Shown one piece after another: positions 10,328 to 12,201 of a stretch of 12,201 bases of DNA (position 1 is the first letter of the stretch; every line of letters starts with the position of its first letter). The notes under the pieces were generated by a model that was not told the origin of the DNA, searched no databases, and was given only the letters and a program-made list of their open reading frames with translations. Both the position numbers and the translations under genes were made by a program. Source of the stretch: JBLMYQ01 sp050258375 (GTDB lineage Bacteria > Bacillota > Clostridia > Acetivibrionales > UBA4821); assembly GCA_050258375.1 (NCBI GenBank), contig JBLMYQ010000009.1, positions 1 to 12,201 of the forward strand, given 5' to 3'.

Positions 10328-11805
10328 TGAATGTAGTGTTGTATGCTAGATATTCAACGGATATGCAAACCGAAGATAGTATTGAGGCACAGACAAAAGC
10401 AATAAAAGAATACTGCAAGAAAAATAAATATACCTTAATAGATAGCTATATAGACAGAGGTATATCTGCCAAAACAGACGATAGACCAAAATTTCTGCAA
10501 ATGATAAATGATAGCATTAACGGTCAATTTAACGCTATCATTGTTCATAAATTAGATAGATTTGCACGTAATAGATATGATAGTGCATTTTATAGAAAAA
10601 AACTTAAAGAAAATGGCGTAAAATTAGTTTCTGTATTAGAAAATTTAGATGATAGCCCTGAATCAGTTATACTTGAATCAGTTCTTGAAGGCATGGCGGA
10701 ATTTTATTCAAAAAATCTCGCAAGAGAAGTACTCAAAGTTCTCAATCTTAATGCTTCTAAATCTAAATTTAATGGCGGGGTTGCCAACTTGGGATATGAT
10801 ATAGACCCATCAACAAAACAGTATGTAATAAATGAATTTGAGGCTCAAGCTGTACGCAAAATATTTAGCATGTACCTACAGGGTAGAAAATATGATGATA
10901 TTATAAAAGAGTTGACTGATATGGGTATAAAGAGCAAAAAAGGAACCGATATAAAACCAAATACATTACATGACATTTTAAAAAACCCAAAATATAAAGG
11001 TACTTATTTTTTTAATAGAGGCTCCAGAAAAAGCAAAAGAGGAGCGCGTGCTGACACTATTTATAACGAAGGAGCAATACCACAAATAATAAGCGAAGAT
11101 GACTGGAACCAAGTGCAAGAATCTATGTCTAAAAGGAGCCTTCCAAGAGCAACTAAAAAAGCCAAAACAGTTTATCTATTGTCCAATTTAATATTTTGTG
11201 AATGTGGCTCTAAGTATCACGGCGACAATGGCGGAGATAATTATTATTATTATAAAAACAGATTCCATACTTGCGAAAAAAAAGTTGACAGAATACGTCG
11301 GGAAGTTATCGAGGGCTTAGTGGTCGATTGCCTTATAAATAATATACTAAGCGATAATCATATAAAAAAAATAGTACAAGATTTTCAAGTTGAATATTTA
11401 AGTTTATTAGACAACAATAAAGATGAAATTGATATTACCAAAAAAGAAATAAGACAAAAAGAAACTGAAATAAATAATATCATGAACGCAATTAAGGCTG
11501 GAATTTTTACTATTACAACAAAAAAAGAGTTGGAGCTTGCAGAAGCAAAAAAAGAAGAACTAGAAACAAAACTTATTAAATTAAGCACGATTAAAGATGA
11601 TAGTAATATGCCCCCTGGAAAAGCAGAGTATCTTTTACATTTTATAAAGCTTGAATTAACAAATAATGAAAGGCTTGAAGAAATAAAACCTATAATCCAA
11701 CAATGTGTAGAAAAAATAGTAGTACATGATAATACGTTTGAAATATATTACACAATACCGCTACCCATTAAATTTTCTTATACAATCATAGTAGAAAGAG
11801 GTTGA
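10327..11805 (+). CDS. int: Large serine integrase (site-specific recombinase), 492 aa
   Basis: Integrates the phage by recombining attP with attB through a covalent Ser-DNA intermediate. The catalytic resolvase domain spans residues 1-140: YARYS with Ser10 as nucleophile, DSIEAQ, the D-R-G-I-S segment (43-47), and HKLDRFARN with essential arginines near 78-84. The recombinase (DNA-binding) domain covers about 150-265, with GYDIDPSTKQYVIN and LKNPKYKGTYFF. The zinc ribbon (about 285-320) has FCECG (Cys291, Cys293) and HTCEKK (Cys316); the first pair is CxC rather than the common CxxC. A long coiled coil (about 355-425) follows, as required for integration control, then a C-terminal region to 492. 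Length is normal. The start overlaps the repressor stop, so it is coupled; no excision factor (RDF) is recognisable here. The stop codon overlaps the -35 box of the tRNA promoter. Confidence 0.97.
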   Translation: MNVVLYARYSTDMQTEDSIEAQTKAIKEYCKKNKYTLIDSYIDRGISAKTDDRPKFLQMINDSINGQFNAIIVHKLDRFARNRYDSAFYRKKLKENGVKLVSVLENLDDSPESVILESVLEGMAEFYSKNLAREVLKVLNLNASKSKFNGGVANLGYDIDPSTKQYVINEFEAQAVRKIFSMYLQGRKYDDIIKELTDMGIKSKKGTDIKPNTLHDILKNPKYKGTYFFNRGSRKSKRGARADTIYNEGAIPQIISEDDWNQVQESMSKRSLPRATKKAKTVYLLSNLIFCECGSKYHGDNGGDNYYYYKNRFHTCEKKVDRIRREVIEGLVVDCLINNILSDNHIKKIVQDFQVEYLSLLDNNKDEIDITKKEIRQKETEINNIMNAIKAGIFTITTKKELELAEAKKEELETKLIKLSTIKDDSNMPPGKAEYLLHFIKLELTNNERLEEIKPIIQQCVEKIVVHDNTFEIYYTIPLPIKFSYTIIVERG

Positions 11806-11829
11806 AATATAGAAAAACTATGCTATAAT
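11802..11829 (+). promoter_or_regulatory. Promoter of the tRNA-Glu gene
   Basis: TTGAAA (11802-11807) overlaps the integrase stop codon. A perfect TATAAT (11824-11829) lies 16 bases further on, giving RNA from about 11836. A 14-bp perfect palindrome, ATAATAATTATTAT (11825-11838), covers the -10 box and the start site. The tRNA begins 60 bases later. Confidence 0.6.
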
Positions 11830-11895
11830 AATTATTATGTTAATCGAAGCTGTTTTGGGATACTATACGGAACGAAGTCCCGCAGCCAGCTACAC

Positions 11896-11970
11896 GGCGC
11901 ATTGGTCTAACGGTTATGACGCCGCCCTCTCAAGGCGGTAACAGGGGTTCGATTCCCCTATGCGCTACCA
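11896..11970 (+). tRNA. tRNA-Glu, anticodon CTC
   Basis: A complete cloverleaf of 75 bases with encoded CCA. The acceptor stem GGCGCAT pairs with ATGCGCT (first pair G-T). The anticodon stem CCGCC/GGCGG encloses the loop CTCTCAA, so positions 34-36 read CTC and decode GAG. The T arm AGGGG-TTCGATT-CCCCT is standard, and the discriminator is A. The gene has its own promoter and is followed by an intrinsic terminator. It stands 90 bases after the integrase stop, so it is either host DNA at the prophage border or a phage-carried tRNA. CTC is the less common Glu anticodon in bacteria, which usually rely on TTC. Confidence 0.95.
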
Positions 11971-11981
11971 AGTAAATTAGG

Positions 11982-12006
11982 GAAGCCTTTAGGGCTTTCT
12001 TTTTTT
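11982..12006 (+). terminator. Intrinsic terminator of the tRNA transcript
   Basis: AAGCC (11983-11987) pairs with GGCTT (11993-11997) around a five-base loop, and a run of T follows with one C (11996-12006). It lies 12 bases after the tRNA CCA end and closes a single-tRNA transcription unit. Confidence 0.75.
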
Positions 12007-12201
12007 GTCTTTGAAAGTACAACCTTATAATCAGGGCAAACGCACGAAGCAAAATACTGGAAAAATAAAAGATAAAATTATACTTAGACCCCTCTTTCTC
12101 CCCTAAAAAGGGGACGAAAAGTAGTTTTTCATAGAAAAATCTTCATAGAAATTACTATTCGCTCCCTATCAGGGAGGCTAGGAGGATCTGGATTTGGAAT
12201 T
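12007..12201. other. Non-coding flank with short repeats and hairpins
   Basis: No convincing gene is visible. The stretch contains a hairpin CCCCT-AAAA-AGGGG (12100-12113), two direct copies of TTCATAGAAA (12128-12137 and 12142-12151, 14 bases apart), and a hairpin CTCCCT-ATC-AGGGAG (12162-12176). AGGAGG at 12180-12185 followed by TTG at 12194 could be the start of a rightward gene that runs out of the window, but too little remains to judge. It may be host chromosome just beyond the prophage end. Confidence 0.4.

Noticed and set aside
12180..12201. Start of a rightward gene at TTG 12194
   Set aside because: It has a ribosome binding site but only two codons remain in the window, so no protein evidence exists.

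Overview
This window reads as the early half of a temperate phage genome integrated in, or belonging to, a low-G+C Gram-positive host, most likely one of the Clostridia. Evidence: strongly AT-rich DNA, near-perfect AGGAGG-type ribosome binding sites, TTG and GTG starts, many genes joined by TAATG, TGATG or ATGA overlaps, and phage-specific families (S24 repressor, large serine integrase, ERF annealing protein, DUF1351, replisome organiser, helicase loader, phage adenine methylases). I cannot name a species.

Right end (about 9.4-12.2 kb): a divergent genetic switch. A LexA/CI-like repressor and a large serine integrase are read rightward as one overlapping pair. A Cro-like protein is read leftward. 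Between them lie two sigma-A-type promoters, each with a copy of a 19-bp dyad inside its spacer, and a third copy between them. A tRNA-Glu(CTC) gene with its own promoter and terminator follows the integrase directly, and the last 200 bases show no convincing gene.

Middle (about 7.2-9.2 kb): leftward small accessory genes (45, 67, 48 and 84 residues, and an AbrB-type regulator with a zinc ribbon) interrupted by two rightward elements. One is a Cas2-like 'SinR family' protein with its own promoter. The other, at 8691-9026, is a promoter-driven region that does not look protein-coding. It folds into a long closing helix, a sub-domain and two hairpins whose loops are complementary (a kissing pair). 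This is the best candidate here for something undescribed. A second structured gap lies at 7220-7336, followed by a rightward terminator.

Left part (1-7.2 kb): a dense leftward operon. Order of reading: small membrane protein, DUF1351 coiled-coil protein, ERF single-strand annealing protein, a 49-residue acidic protein, replisome organiser, helicase loader, D12-class adenine methylase, a small protein, phage Dam methylase, winged-helix protein, a Cys-rich protein, several small proteins (including 18- and 23-codon genes) and a RuvC-like nuclease cut by the window edge. Together they provide replication initiation, recombination, DNA modification and junction processing. No replicative helicase gene is present, so the loader presumably acts on the host helicase or on one encoded further left.

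The tetranucleotide GATC is almost absent from the window (three sites by eye), which fits a phage lineage under GATC-directed restriction or methylation.
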